From: Tessaracoccus rhinocerotis
GTDB lineage: Bacteria; Actinomycetota; Actinomycetes; Propionibacteriales; Propionibacteriaceae
Direction: 5' to 3'
Assembly (NCBI RefSeq): GCF_007197885.1
Contig: NZ_VKKG01000005.1
Coordinates: 248,001 to 312,000 of the forward strand
Length of the DNA: 64,000 nucleotides
Of the stretch, positions 28,161 through 37,284 are shown in pieces. Position 1 is the stretch's first letter, and each line of letters starts with the position of its first letter. The translations under genes were made by a program, and so were the position numbers. Under the pieces are notes generated by a model. It saw nothing but the letters and a program-made list of their open reading frames with translations. It ran no database searches and was not told where the DNA came from.

Positions 28161-29798
28161 TCAACCCCGCTTGGAGACGCGGATGGTTTCCTGGCCGATC
28201 TCGCTGTCGTCCATCGCCTCGTAGTCCTCACGACCGACGAGCAGCTTGCCCTCGGAGGTGCGGAAGACCTGCTTGAAGTCGGCCAGCGCCGCGAGCGTCG
28301 CTTCCTTGGCCTCGTCCGAGAACTTCTTGGACTCGGCGATCTCCTGCAGGACGTTGGCGTTGTGACGCAGGTGGTCCAGGAACTCCTGCTCGAAGCGCAG
28401 CACGTCGTCGACGGGGACGTCGTCGAAGTGGCCCTCGTTGCCGGACCACACGCTGACCGTCTGGTCCTCGACCGGGTACGGGGCGTACTGGCCCTGGCGC
28501 AGGATCTCGACGAGGCGGGCGCCGCGCTCGAGCTGGCGACGCGAAGTCGGGTCCAGGTCGGAGGCGAACATCGCGAACGCCTGCATGTCGCGGTACTGGG
28601 CCAGGTTGATCTTCAGCGAGCCGGAGACCGACTTCATGGCCTTGATCTGTGCCGCACCGCCGACTCGGGACACCGAGATGCCGACGTCGATGGCAGGACG
28701 CTGGTTGGCGTTGAACAGGTCCGACTGTAGGAAGATCTGGCCGTCGGTGATCGAGATCACGTTGGTCGGGATGTAGGCCGAGACGTCGTTCGCCTTGGTC
28801 TCGATGATGGGCAGGCCGGTCATCGAGCCGGCTCCGAGCTCGTCGGAGAGCTTCGCGCAGCGCTCCAGCAGGCGGGAGTGGAGGTAGAAGACGTCACCGG
28901 GGTAGGCCTCGCGGCCCGGGGGACGACGCAGCAGCAGGGACATGGCACGGTAGGCCTCGGCCTGCTTCGTCAGGTCGTCGAAGACGATGAGGACGTGCTT
29001 GCCCTGGTACATCCAGTGCTGGCCGATGGCCGAACCGGCGTACGGGGCGATGTACTTGAAGCCTGCGGGGTCAGAGGCGGGCGAGTGCACGATGGTGGTG
29101 TACTCGAGGGCGCCCGCGGCCTCCAAGGTGCTGCGCACCTCGGCGATCGTGGAGCCCTTCTGGCCGACGGCGACGTAGATGCAGCGGACCTGCTGCGTCG
29201 GGTCGCCGGACTCCCAGTTGGTCCTCTGGTTGATGATGGTGTCGATCGCGATCGCGGTCTTGCCGGTCTTGCGGTCACCGATGATCAGCTGGCGCTGGCC
29301 GCGGCCGATCGGCGTCATGGCGTCGATAGCCTTGATGCCGGTCTGCAGCGGTTCGCGGACCTCCTGGCGATCCATGACGCCGGCCGCCTGGATCTCGAGG
29401 GCGCGACGCTCCTCGAGGGGGCTGATCTCGCCGAGGCCGTCGATGGGGTTGCCCATGGCGTCGACGACGCGTCCGAGGTAACCGTCGCCCACGGGGACGG
29501 ACAGGACCTCGCCGGTGCCGTGCACCACGGAACCCTCGTTGATGCCCTCGGAGTCGCCCAGGACCACGACGCCGATCTCCCGCTCCTCGAGGTTCAGCGC
29601 GATTCCCATCGTGCCGTTCTCGAAGCGCAACAGCTCGTTGGCCATCACCGAGGGAAGGCCCTCGACTCGAGCGATGCCGTCACCCGACGTCACGACGGTG
29701 CCCACCTCGGTCTTGCCGGCCGCCTCGGGCTGGTAAGACTGGACGAAGCTGTCCAGGGCATTGCGGATCTCGTCCGGACTGATGGTTAGTTCAGCCAT
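28161..29798 (-). CDS. atpA: ATP synthase F1 alpha subunit
   Basis: A 545-residue non-catalytic nucleotide-binding subunit. Walker A is GDRKTGKT near residue 170, and the adenine-binding and DELSEG-like regions are conserved. The C-terminus carries an extra acidic extension of about 25 residues ([18 protein letters not shown]), as in other actinobacteria. It starts 22 bases after atpH, with a normal ribosome-binding site region (GAAAGTAGGA). Confidence 0.96.
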   Translation of the reverse strand: MAELTISPDEIRNALDSFVQSYQPEAAGKTEVGTVVTSGDGIARVEGLPSVMANELLRFENGTMGIALNLEEREIGVVVLGDSEGINEGSVVHGTGEVLSVPVGDGYLGRVVDAMGNPIDGLGEISPLEERRALEIQAAGVMDRQEVREPLQTGIKAIDAMTPIGRGQRQLIIGDRKTGKTAIAIDTIINQRTNWESGDPTQQVRCIYVAVGQKGSTIAEVRSTLEAAGALEYTTIVHSPASDPAGFKYIAPYAGSAIGQHWMYQGKHVLIVFDDLTKQAEAYRAMSLLLRRPPGREAYPGDVFYLHSRLLERCAKLSDELGAGSMTGLPIIETKANDVSAYIPTNVISITDGQIFLQSDLFNANQRPAIDVGISVSRVGGAAQIKAMKSVSGSLKINLAQYRDMQAFAMFASDLDPTSRRQLERGARLVEILRQGQYAPYPVEDQTVSVWSGNEGHFDDVPVDDVLRFEQEFLDHLRHNANVLQEIAESKKFSDEAKEATLAALADFKQVFRTSEGKLLVGREDYEAMDDSEIGQETIRVSKRG

Positions 29799-29820
29799 TG
29801 CGTCCTACTTTCGAAAGTGT

Positions 29821-30618
29821 TCAGTGTGAGTTCAGCAGCCGACGGGCTTGTTCGAGCCGCCCAGCCACGGTTGATTCGATGATGTTGTCGCCGAGCTGGA
29901 CGTTCATACCACCCAGGACTGACGGGTTCACCTCGATCTGAAGGGCGACGGGACCGCCGACCTGCGTCTCGAGGGCGCGGCGCAGCCGCAGCGTGCGCGA
30001 CTCGTCGAGGGGCTTGGCGACCGTGACCTTTGCGATCTGCTGGTTGCCCAGCTTGGCAGCGATCTCGAGATAGGTGTCCACGGTGATCGGGAGGTTCCTG
30101 ACGCGGCCTGCTGCGGCCCGGCTCAGGAGTTCCCCGGTGATCGAGTGCACCTTGCCGGCCGTGAGGTCCGACACCAGCCGACGACGGGCCTCGAGGGGGT
30201 AGCGGCGGTTGCGCAGGGCATCACCGAGTTCGGCGTCGTTCTCCACAGCGTTCGAGAACGAGTGCAGCTCCTCCTGGACGCGCGCGAGGTCTCCCCCGGC
30301 GTGTGCCACACGAAGCAGGCCGCGCACTCCCTGGCGTTCCAGGGTCTCCACGAGTCGGCGGCCGGTGAGGCCACCGGTGGCGACGACCGTCGAGACGACG
30401 CGCATCGCGGCCGCGCTGATGCGGCTGCCGAACAGGCGCTCCGCCAACGCCGCACGGGTCTCGCCCGCCGCAGACGGGTCGGACAGTGAACGACGCAGCG
30501 GGGGCTGCCCGTCGAGCAGGTCGACGACAGCGAACAGTTCGCTCGAGGCGGTGGCGTCGAGCTGTGTCTCGTCCACCTTCGCGTCAAGGGAGCTGGTGGC
30601 TACGTCGCGGGCGCTCAT
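29821..30618 (-). CDS. atpH: ATP synthase F1 delta subunit
   Basis: A 265-residue peripheral-stalk subunit that links F1 alpha to the b-subunit dimer. It is longer than the 175-180 residues of E. coli delta, mainly by an N-terminal extension with a helical domain; the C-terminal OSCP signature (VNPSVLGGMNVQLGDNIIE) is intact. Unlike mycobacteria it is not fused to a second b subunit. ATG 30618 overlaps the atpF stop by four bases. Confidence 0.93.
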   Translation of the reverse strand: MSARDVATSSLDAKVDETQLDATASSELFAVVDLLDGQPPLRRSLSDPSAAGETRAALAERLFGSRISAAAMRVVSTVVATGGLTGRRLVETLERQGVRGLLRVAHAGGDLARVQEELHSFSNAVENDAELGDALRNRRYPLEARRRLVSDLTAGKVHSITGELLSRAAAGRVRNLPITVDTYLEIAAKLGNQQIAKVTVAKPLDESRTLRLRRALETQVGGPVALQIEVNPSVLGGMNVQLGDNIIESTVAGRLEQARRLLNSH

Positions 30619-31160
30619 CGAACGGAACCTGACGTCTCAAGCTCGGCCAGGAACGCGTCGACCGTACGGTTGGCGCGCTCGTCGTCGGTGAGGGACTCCC
30701 CCACGATCTTGCCGGCCAGGGTGGTGGCGAGACCGCCGACCTCGCCGCGCAACTGCAGGATGAGCTGTGAGCGCTCGGCCTCGAGCTGGGTGCGACCGCT
30801 CTCGAGGATCCGTGCGGACTCCTTGGCGGCCTTGTCGCGTGCCTCGGCCAGGATCTGCGCGCCGGAGTTCTTCGCGTCCTCACGGATGCGAGCAGCCTCC
30901 TCACGTGCGGTGGACAGCTGCGCGTTGTACTCAGCCAGCGCGGCCTCGGCCTTGGCCTCGGCAGCGGCTGCGCGCTGCATGCCACCCTCGATCTGGTTCG
31001 ACCGCTCCTCGTACATCTTCTCGAATGCGGGAACGATGAACTTCCACATCACGACGAAGATGAGCAGCATCAGGACGATGCCGACGATGATCTCGGACAG
31101 ATAGTGGGGCGCAAGAGGCCCTAGGTCGATCTCTTGCAACACCCCGAATGCGGGGACCAT
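30615..31160 (-). CDS. atpF: ATP synthase F0 b subunit
   Basis: A 181-residue subunit with one N-terminal membrane helix (about residues 22-42, IIVGIVLMLLIFVVMWKF) and a long Ala/Glu/Arg coiled coil that forms the peripheral stalk. It follows atpE by eight bases and overlaps atpH. Confidence 0.95.
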   Translation of the reverse strand: MVPAFGVLQEIDLGPLAPHYLSEIIVGIVLMLLIFVVMWKFIVPAFEKMYEERSNQIEGGMQRAAAAEAKAEAALAEYNAQLSTAREEAARIREDAKNSGAQILAEARDKAAKESARILESGRTQLEAERSQLILQLRGEVGGLATTLAGKIVGESLTDDERANRTVDAFLAELETSGSVR

Positions 31161-31168
31161 GCTGCGAC

Positions 31169-31393
31169 TCAGTTGAGAACGAAGGCGAGGGCGATGCCGA
31201 TGATGGCGAGCGCCTCGACCACGGCGAAGCCGATGAAGGCGGTGCTCATCATCGCGCCACGGGCCTCGGGCTGACGGGCGGTGCCGTTGATGACGGAGGC
31301 GAAGATCCAGGCAACACCGAGGGCGGGGCCGATGGTGGCGATCGCGTAACCGATCATGTTGATGGATCCGGTGAGTTCAAGGAGGGACAGCAT
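31169..31393 (-). CDS. atpE: ATP synthase F0 c subunit
   Basis: A 74-residue ring-forming proteolipid. Two transmembrane helices are joined by the polar loop GTARQPEARG. The ion-binding carboxylate is Glu60 in GFAVVEALAII; there is no Gln/Ser set typical of sodium-binding rings, so proton coupling is expected. GGAAAACC precedes the ATG at 31393. Confidence 0.96.
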   Translation of the reverse strand: MLSLLELTGSINMIGYAIATIGPALGVAWIFASVINGTARQPEARGAMMSTAFIGFAVVEALAIIGIALAFVLN

Positions 31394-31439
31394 GGTTTTC
31401 CTTTCGGGTGGCTTCCGGCAGGTCTGCGGGAAGTCGGAC

Positions 31440-32231
31440 TTAGTGTGCCTCGGAGATTGAGGTCGAGACGTACTGGGCGGTGAGGACGGTGAAGATGTAT
31501 GCCTGCAGGGCCCCGATGAACAACTCGAGGAACAGGATGATGATGCTGAACAGCAGCGAGACGCCACCGGCGACGTTGTAGAACAGGTTGTCCTGCACGG
31601 TCAGGAGGTAGCCGCCACCGACGACGAACACCACGACGACCAGGTGGCCTGCGAACAGGTTGGCGAAGAGACGCAGCGCGAGTGTCACCGGCCGGGTGAT
31701 GAACGTGGCCAGGAACTCCAGCGGGATGATCAACGGGAGGAGGTACGGCGGGACGCCCTCTGGGATGAGGGACCGCCTCAGGAACCCGAACCCGAACTTC
31801 TTGAAGCCGGCTCCGACGTAGATCAGCCACGAGAGGATGGCAAGGCCGTATGCATAACCGACGTTGGAGAACGTGGGGTACATGAACAGGAACAGCTCGC
31901 CGAACCAGTTGTTCACCAGGATGAAGGAGAACAGCCCCACGAGGTAGGGCAGGAACCTGCGGAAGTCGTGGTGCAGGATGTCCCGGGCGATGCCGTTGCG
32001 GACGAACTCGTAGACGTACTCGGCGAGGAACTGGCCCTTGCCGGGCTTGGTCTTGAGCCTGCGCGACGCCCACCACCACAGCAGGATGACCAGCAGCGCG
32101 CCGATCACCGCCTGCAGGAAGGGCTTGTTGATCCAGTCAGGGAAACCGGCGAAGGCCGCCCCGAACTTGAAGTCGTCGACGCCCGGCGGGGTGTAGCCGC
32201 CGTCCTCGAGCGGTAGGAGTCCAGGCCTCAC
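31440..32231 (-). CDS. atpB: ATP synthase F0 a subunit
   Basis: A 263-residue polytopic subunit forming the proton half-channels. The essential Arg is in TLALRLFANLFAGH, and the C-terminal helix ends FTVLTAQYVSTSISEAH. GTG 32231 overlaps the stop of the preceding AtpZ/AtpI-like gene (GTGA), so translation is coupled. Confidence 0.95.
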   Translation of the reverse strand: MRPGLLPLEDGGYTPPGVDDFKFGAAFAGFPDWINKPFLQAVIGALLVILLWWWASRRLKTKPGKGQFLAEYVYEFVRNGIARDILHHDFRRFLPYLVGLFSFILVNNWFGELFLFMYPTFSNVGYAYGLAILSWLIYVGAGFKKFGFGFLRRSLIPEGVPPYLLPLIIPLEFLATFITRPVTLALRLFANLFAGHLVVVVFVVGGGYLLTVQDNLFYNVAGGVSLLFSIIILFLELFIGALQAYIFTVLTAQYVSTSISEAH

Positions 32232-32458
32232 TCAAATCTCCCGTATCTCTTGATGATCAGGTAGATGCTGCAGACCAGTCCAACAATGAGGCCTACCGGC
32301 AGCAACCACGAGGTGTGCAAGAAGTGGTCTCCCAACCAGCCAAGACCCCCGTAGAGGATCAGCCCGGCCAAGATGTAGCTGAGCACAACCATTCCGTCAT
32401 CCGTGTTGCCACCCCGACGGGGTTCCGGCGACTCGTCCGAAGAACTCTTCATGCCCAT
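32228..32458 (-). CDS. AtpZ/AtpI-like small membrane protein at head of atp operon
   Basis: A 76-residue protein with a polar N-terminus (KSSSDESPEPRRGGN) and two transmembrane segments (VVLSYILAGLILYGGLGWL and LLPVGLIVGLVCSIYLII). This resembles the AtpZ/AtpI family that assists c-ring or magnesium handling in ATP synthase assembly. A TAGGCT promoter lies ten bases before ATG 32458; a second ATG two codons later is possible. It is the first gene of the operon and coupled to atpB. Confidence 0.75.
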   Translation of the reverse strand: MGMKSSSDESPEPRRGGNTDDGMVVLSYILAGLILYGGLGWLGDHFLHTSWLLPVGLIVGLVCSIYLIIKRYGRFE

Positions 32459-32468
32459 GTCGACATGG

Positions 32469-32497
32469 AGCCTAGCGGAAAATCCCCCGCTAATCAC
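32469..32497 (-). promoter_or_regulatory. Promoter of the ATP synthase operon
   Basis: On the minus strand GTGATT (32492-32497) and TAGGCT (32469-32474) are separated by 17 bases. The site begins just inside the end of the upstream AtpI-like gene and leaves a leader of only a few bases before ATG 32458. Confidence 0.5.
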
Positions 32498-32957
32498 CTT
32501 CGCTCCCGGCTGCGGGGCCAACATACTCGGCATCGTATATCGGCACGCGCTGCCGCGTCGCCACCAGCACGACACCGCTCACCCAAGCGATGACCGTGGC
32601 CACCATGGAGAGCAGGAGCCAGCCCGGCTGCACGTGCGGCGCCACGGCGGGATTTCGCAGGATGAAGTACATCCCGGCACCGACGCCGACCACCCGTACC
32701 AGGTAGGACACCAGCGCGAGCCCCATGCCCTGGACGGGCTCGAGTTCGCAGGCGATGATCTCGATGAACTGGCCGATGGAGAAGAAGATCACCACGGCCG
32801 CGAAGCCGAGTGCTGCGGTCACTGCGGCGTCGCCGCCACCGAGCACGAGGGCAAGGCCCAGGACCGTGATTCCGGCTGCGTGGCCGAGCACGAGACCGCC
32901 CACCATCATCTGGCGGGCCCTCCGCGTGGCTCCGCTCACCCTCCTCTCACGCGCCAT
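32490..32957 (-). CDS. AtpI-like membrane protein upstream of the atp operon
   Basis: A 155-residue protein with four predicted transmembrane segments (for example MMVGGLVLGHAAGITVLGLAL and WLLLSMVATVIAWVSGVVLV). Position between the GlcNAc-1-phosphate transferase gene and the F0 genes matches the actinobacterial 'ATP synthase protein I'. ATG 32957 overlaps the transferase stop by 11 bases. Earlier in-frame codons fall inside the transferase gene. Function is probably in F0 assembly, from family position. Confidence 0.72.
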   Translation of the reverse strand: MARERRVSGATRRARQMMVGGLVLGHAAGITVLGLALVLGGGDAAVTAALGFAAVVIFFSIGQFIEIIACELEPVQGMGLALVSYLVRVVGVGAGMYFILRNPAVAPHVQPGWLLLSMVATVIAWVSGVVLVATRQRVPIYDAEYVGPAAGSEGD

Positions 32958-34134
32958 GTTTCTCCTCGGCGTCCGCGTCGGCCTTCGTAAGGGTGGGCTG
33001 GTCGACGGCCGGCACTTCGAGGGGCATCTCGGCATCGGCGGCCGGGCTGTGGCCCGAGCGCAGCGGGTAGACGGTCAGGATCAGCACCAGCACCAGCGCG
33101 ATCCCGACTCCCCACACGGCCGTGGACCTGTGCGTGACGGTGATGAAGACAAGCCCCCCCGCGAAGACGGCCGTCCAGCCGTACATCAGGAAGACCGCAC
33201 CTCGGTGCGAGTGGCCGCGCCGCACCAGCATGTGGTGGATGTGCTGCTTGTCGGCGACGAACCAGAACTGGCCCCTGCGGGTTCGTCTGACGTAGGCGAG
33301 GATCAGGTCCAGGAACGGCAGCGCGAGGGCCGCGAACGGGAGCAGGATGGGCAGCAGCGCGGGCAGGATGTCGCCGCTGGCGAGTGCACTGGCGTCGGTC
33401 TGTCCGGTGAAGGAGATGGCGCTGAGCGCCATCAGGAGGCCCAGCAGCATGGCTCCGGAGTCCCCCATGAACATCTTTGCGGGATGGAAGTTGTGCGCCA
33501 GGAACCCGAGGCAGATGCCGCACGTCGCGACGGTGATCAGGCTCGCGGTGGTGGCCCGTACCAGTTCCTGCTCATAGGCCAGCAGGTAGCAGTAGCTGAA
33601 GAATGCTCCGGACCCGATGGCCACCACGCCGGCGGCCAGCCCGTCCAGTCCGTCGACGAAGTTGACCGCGTTCACGCACAGGGCGATGAACAGGACTGTG
33701 ACCAGGATGCTGGTGGCATCGTCCAGGGCGAAGATCGAGTTGGGCAGGGGGATCCAGTAGATCCGCACGCCCTGCAGGACCGCGACGCCGGCGGCCAGCA
33801 CCTGCCCGCCGAGCTTCACCATGGCGGGCATGTCGAACTTGTCGTCCAGCACCCCGACCACGCAGATGATCAGCGCGGCCCACAGGACTGCGTCCGCGTC
33901 GTGTGCGACGGTGGCGTGCTTGCCCAGGAACGGCAATTGCCGGGCCAGCAGGAAGGCCACGGCGAGCCCACCGAGCATGGCCACCCCACCGAGGTAGGGG
34001 ATTGGCTGGGTGTGGACGTCCCGGGCCCGCACCCGGGCCAGGGTCCCCGTCCTGATCGCGATCCTGCGGCACAGGCCCGCCAGCAGGTAGGTGGCGGCGG
34101 CTGCGACCAGCAGGACCAGGGAGTATTCACGCAT
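32947..34134 (-). CDS. Polyprenyl-phosphate GlcNAc-1-phosphate transferase (WecA/MraY family)
   Basis: A 395-residue integral membrane enzyme with about eleven transmembrane helices. Diagnostic loops are VLDDKFD, NAVNFVDGLDGLAAG, the metal site FMGDSGAM and the His-rich DKQHIHHMLVRRGHS. The WecA/Rfe subgroup transfers GlcNAc-1-phosphate to decaprenyl phosphate to start arabinogalactan-type or teichoic linkage units. ATG 34134 overlaps the Sua5 gene by eight bases. The hydrophilic C-terminal 35 residues are lineage-specific. Confidence 0.9.
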   Translation of the reverse strand: MREYSLVLLVAAAATYLLAGLCRRIAIRTGTLARVRARDVHTQPIPYLGGVAMLGGLAVAFLLARQLPFLGKHATVAHDADAVLWAALIICVVGVLDDKFDMPAMVKLGGQVLAAGVAVLQGVRIYWIPLPNSIFALDDATSILVTVLFIALCVNAVNFVDGLDGLAAGVVAIGSGAFFSYCYLLAYEQELVRATTASLITVATCGICLGFLAHNFHPAKMFMGDSGAMLLGLLMALSAISFTGQTDASALASGDILPALLPILLPFAALALPFLDLILAYVRRTRRGQFWFVADKQHIHHMLVRRGHSHRGAVFLMYGWTAVFAGGLVFITVTHRSTAVWGVGIALVLVLILTVYPLRSGHSPAADAEMPLEVPAVDQPTLTKADADAEEKHGA

Positions 34135-34951
34135 CTGTCGGCTTCTCGCCGACGTCGGGTGCGTCGGCCTCCCCGGACGGCCCCGGCGCCTCCGGTGCGT
34201 CGAGTTCGGCCGGCCCGGCCTCCGCCGGGCCAGGCTCGATGGCCTCGTCGGTCGCGGGCTGCTCGAGCTGGGGCTCCTCCGGCTCCGGCTCCTCGAACGG
34301 CTGCAGCCGCGGGGCGGTGAGCTTGAGTTCCTCGAAGGGGATCGCGCCGTTGCGCAGCACCTTGCCGCGGGTAGACTTCGTGAAGTCCACGATGGTGGAG
34401 GCAACCTGCCCGGCGGACTCGCCGCCGTCGAGGTACAGGGCGACCGCGTCGCCGAGCATCTCCTGCGCCTCGGTCACGGTGTTGGCCGCGGGCTTGCCCG
34501 AGATGTTGGCCGAGCTGACGGCCAGGGGGCCGGTGCGCCGCAGCAGCCGACGCAGTTCGTCGTGGTCAGGGACCCTCACCGCGACGGTCCCGCCGGTCTC
34601 CCCCAGTTCGAGGTTCAGGGTCTTCTGCGCCTTCAGGATGAGCGTGAGAGCCCCCGGCCAGAAGTTCCGGGCGAGCGCCATGGCGTCGCGCGGAATGTCC
34701 GCCGTCAGCGCCCGCAGCATGGAGCGCTCCGCGATCAGCACGGGCGGCGGCATGTCCTCGCCACGCTGCTTGGCGGCCAGCAGGCCGCGCACCGCATCGC
34801 CGGAGAACGCGTCGGCGGCGATGCCGTAGACGGTGTCGGTGGGCACCACGATGCAACGGCCCTCGGCGATCGCGGCGGCGGCTGCGTCGATGCCTGCCCC
34901 CGGGTCCTCGTCGAGATCGTGGACAGCGGGCGCGGCGGGAGTCTCGGTCAC
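34127..34951 (-). CDS. L-threonylcarbamoyladenylate synthase (Sua5/TsaC)
   Basis: A 274-residue enzyme that makes threonylcarbamoyl-AMP for t6A37 in tRNA. The YrdC fold shows IVVPTDTVYGIAADAF, KQRGEDMPPPVL, and PLAVSSANISG. The last 60 residues are a Pro/Glu-rich tail that does not look like the Sua5 C-terminal domain and is probably disordered. GTG 34951 overlaps the prmC stop by four bases. The neighbouring prmC and prfA genes also serve translation. Confidence 0.92.
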   Translation of the reverse strand: MTETPAAPAVHDLDEDPGAGIDAAAAAIAEGRCIVVPTDTVYGIAADAFSGDAVRGLLAAKQRGEDMPPPVLIAERSMLRALTADIPRDAMALARNFWPGALTLILKAQKTLNLELGETGGTVAVRVPDHDELRRLLRRTGPLAVSSANISGKPAANTVTEAQEMLGDAVALYLDGGESAGQVASTIVDFTKSTRGKVLRNGAIPFEELKLTAPRLQPFEEPEPEEPQLEQPATDEAIEPGPAEAGPAELDAPEAPGPSGEADAPDVGEKPTDA

Positions 34952-35826
34952 GATGCCAATCCTGCCACGTCGGGAACGGCGGACCGCTGCGCGGTCACGT
35001 GGCGGGGTCGACCGGTCAGGTCGTCGTGGTCGCGGACGTGGTCGAACCGCGGCTCGTCGAAGAGGGCGACGACGGCGTCGGCGTGGGACTCGTCGTGCTC
35101 CGCCATCACCCAGCCGCCGGGCCGCAGCAGCCTGGCCGCGACTGCCTTGACGACGTGCATCGCGTCGAGGCCGTCGGGGCCGCTGAAGAGGGCCAGGTCC
35201 GGGTCGTGGCCCACCACGTCGCTCGGTAGCGCGTCGCGCACAGTCTCCGGGACGTAGGGCGGGTTGGCGACGACGAGGTCCACCTCGCCGTCGAGTTCGC
35301 GGAACGCATCTGCCATGTCACCCAGGACGAGTTCGACCTCGAGCCCGGAGAGGTTGTGGACGAGGTAGGGCCACGCCTCGGCGGACAGTTCAACGGCGTG
35401 CAGTTCGAGGCCGCCGAGCTCGGTGCCGAGAGAGCGCGTGATGGCCCCGGAGCCGGCACACAGCTCCACGACCCGCCTGCGCTCCGGTGGCCGGCGCGCG
35501 AGCTCACGCAGGGCGAGGTCGACCAGGTTCTCGGTCTCGGGGCGTGGGATGAACACGCCGGGCCCCACCCGGAGCGTCTCGTAGCGGAAGTGGGCCTCAC
35601 CCGTCAGGTGCTGGACCGGCATGCCGGACTCGCGCCGTTCGAGCAGCACGTCGAGGGCGTCGCGCTGCGCGGCGGTGACCCGGGGCGCCAGCAGCATCTG
35701 GGAGACGTCCACCCCAAGCACGTGCGCGAGCAGGATGCGGGCGTCGGCCCCGGGCGAGGGCAGGCCCGCCTCCGCCAGCCTTGCCGAGGCTGCGAGCGCG
35801 ACGTCGTAGGCCGGCTCGGAGTTCAC
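34948..35826 (-). CDS. prmC: Release factor glutamine methyltransferase PrmC
   Basis: A 292-residue SAM-dependent enzyme that methylates the GGQ glutamine of RF1/RF2. The catalytic motif NPPY lies in [10 protein letters not shown], and the SAM loop is [12 protein letters not shown]. The N-terminal helical recognition domain covers about residues 1-85. GTG 35826 overlaps the prfA stop, so enzyme and substrate are made from one coupled message. Confidence 0.94.
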   Translation of the reverse strand: MNSEPAYDVALAASARLAEAGLPSPGADARILLAHVLGVDVSQMLLAPRVTAAQRDALDVLLERRESGMPVQHLTGEAHFRYETLRVGPGVFIPRPETENLVDLALRELARRPPERRRVVELCAGSGAITRSLGTELGGLELHAVELSAEAWPYLVHNLSGLEVELVLGDMADAFRELDGEVDLVVANPPYVPETVRDALPSDVVGHDPDLALFSGPDGLDAMHVVKAVAARLLRPGGWVMAEHDESHADAVVALFDEPRFDHVRDHDDLTGRPRHVTAQRSAVPDVAGLAS

Positions 35827-36893
35827 TGGGCGGAGCCTCCGAGCCTGTCCGCCAGGTCCCGCTCCTGCAGGGCCTCGAGCAGCGGCCCTATTGCGCCACC
35901 CAGCACGGCGTCGAGGTTGTGCGCCTTGTAGCCGATGCGGTGGTCGGCGATCCGGTTCTCCGGGAAGTTGTAGGTACGGATGCGCTCCGAGCGGTCGACC
36001 GTGCGCACCTGCGACTTGCGCGCTTGGGAGGCCTCCTCGGCCGCCCTCTCCTCGGCCAGCGCGGTCAGCCGGGCCCGCAGCATGCGCATCGCGGAGTCCT
36101 TGTTCTGCAGCTGGGAGCGCTCGTTCTGGCAGCTCACGACGGTGCCGGTGGGCAGGTGGGTGATGCGCACGGCCGAGTCGGTGGTGTTGACGCCCTGGCC
36201 GCCGGGACCGGAGGCACGGTAGACGTCGATGCGCAGGTCGTCCTCACTGATCTCCACCTCGTCGGCCTCCACGTCGGGCATGACGAGGACACCGGCGGCG
36301 GAGGTGTGGATGCGTCCCTGGGACTCCGTGACGGGCACGCGCTGCACGCGGTGGACCCCGCCCTCGAACTTGAGCAGGCCATAGGGGCCGACGCCGTCCC
36401 TGGCGGCGCCCTTGATTGCGACGGTGACCGACTTGTAGCCGCCCAGGTCCGTGGTCTGCTCGTCGAGCAGCTCAACCTTCCACCCCACCTGCTCGGCGTG
36501 CCGGGTGTACATCCGCAGGAGGTCTCCGGCGAACAACGCGGACTCGTCCCCGCCCTCGCCGGACTTGATCTCAAGGAGCGCGTCGGCGTCGTCGTTGGGG
36601 TCCCGCGGGGCCAGCAGTTTGGTGAGGCGGCCGGTGGTCGTCTCGAGGGCGCGCTCCAACTCGACCACCTCGTCGGCGAAGGCCGGGTCGAGCTCCGCCA
36701 GCTCGGCGGCGGCGGCGCGGTCGCCTTCGAGCCGCCGGTACTCGTCGAGCGATTCGACGACCGGGCGCAGCGCGGCGTAGCGGCGGCCCACCTTCCTGGA
36801 CCGGGCGGGGTCCGAGTGCAGCGCGGGGTCCGCGAGTTCGGTTTCCAGCTCGTGGAACTCCTTGACCAGTGGCTCTGCTGACTCGAACATCAT
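35823..36893 (-). CDS. prfA: Peptide chain release factor 1
   Basis: A 356-residue RF1 that reads UAA and UAG. The anticodon-like tripeptide is PVT (in [17 protein letters not shown] in E. coli), and the catalytic GGQ is in [18 protein letters not shown] at 36893/36890 allows either start. A strong hairpin separates it from rpmE, so it probably has its own promoter in the short gap or receives partial read-through. Confidence 0.95.
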   Translation of the reverse strand: MMFESAEPLVKEFHELETELADPALHSDPARSRKVGRRYAALRPVVESLDEYRRLEGDRAAAAELAELDPAFADEVVELERALETTTGRLTKLLAPRDPNDDADALLEIKSGEGGDESALFAGDLLRMYTRHAEQVGWKVELLDEQTTDLGGYKSVTVAIKGAARDGVGPYGLLKFEGGVHRVQRVPVTESQGRIHTSAAGVLVMPDVEADEVEISEDDLRIDVYRASGPGGQGVNTTDSAVRITHLPTGTVVSCQNERSQLQNKDSAMRMLRARLTALAEERAAEEASQARKSQVRTVDRSERIRTYNFPENRIADHRIGYKAHNLDAVLGGAIGPLLEALQERDLADRLGGSAQ

Positions 36894-36904
36894 TCTCCCG
36901 GGGA

Positions 36905-36953
36905 TGAGAAAACCGGACGCCGCACGGGCCTCTTGGCCCGCACAGCGCCCGGT
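36905..36953 (-). terminator. Intrinsic terminator between rpmE and prfA
   Basis: On the minus strand a long imperfect stem from 36953 to 36912 (ACCGGGCG outer arm, GCGGGCC inner arm, loop AAGA) is followed by TTTTCTC. It begins nine bases after the rpmE stop. Confidence 0.75.
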
Positions 36954-36962
36954 TCGGGGTGC

Positions 36963-37169
36963 TTACTTCTTGCCGAAGCGCTTCTCGAAGCGTGCGACGC
37001 GGCCGCCGGTGTCGAGGATCTTCTGCTTGCCCGTGTAGAAGGGGTGGCACTCGGCGCAGACGTCGGCGCTCAGCTTGCCCTTCTGGGACGTGCTACGGGT
37101 GGTGAACTTGTTGCCGCAGGTGCACTGCACCTCGGTCTCGACGTAGTCGGGATGAATTCCCTGCTTCAT
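36963..37169 (-). CDS. rpmE: 50S ribosomal protein L31 (zinc-binding form)
   Basis: A 68-residue L31. The zinc site is CTCGNK plus CAECHPF (Cys16, Cys18, Cys37, Cys40), which marks the C+ form rather than the zinc-independent YtiA type. TAGGAGAAG precedes ATG 37169. It lies between rho and prfA, as commonly seen in actinobacteria, and ends at a strong terminator. Confidence 0.95.
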   Translation of the reverse strand: MKQGIHPDYVETEVQCTCGNKFTTRSTSQKGKLSADVCAECHPFYTGKQKILDTGGRVARFEKRFGKK

Positions 37170-37228
37170 GGCTTCTCCTAAGTGATGTGTTTACCCGGGT
37201 CGCAGCGCGTTGGGAGCGCAGAGTGCGT

Positions 37229-37269
37229 GAACCGGCACGAGGTGCAATTCTGCCACTGCGTACCGGTTC
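37229..37269. other. Inverted repeat between rho and rpmE
   Basis: Arms 37229-37239 (GAACCGGCACG) and 37259-37269 (CGTACCGGTTC) pair over 11 bases with one mismatch and enclose a 19-base loop. It begins 16 bases after the rho stop. There is no T-tract, so it may be a weak terminator, an mRNA 3'-end stabiliser or part of rpmE control. Confidence 0.45.
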
Positions 37270-37284
37270 TTCCAAACTCCGGGC

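Noticed and set aside
28878-29789. Long plus-strand frames opposite the atp genes
   Set aside because: Composition is typical of antisense of high-GC codons; ATP synthase genes on the minus strand explain the region.
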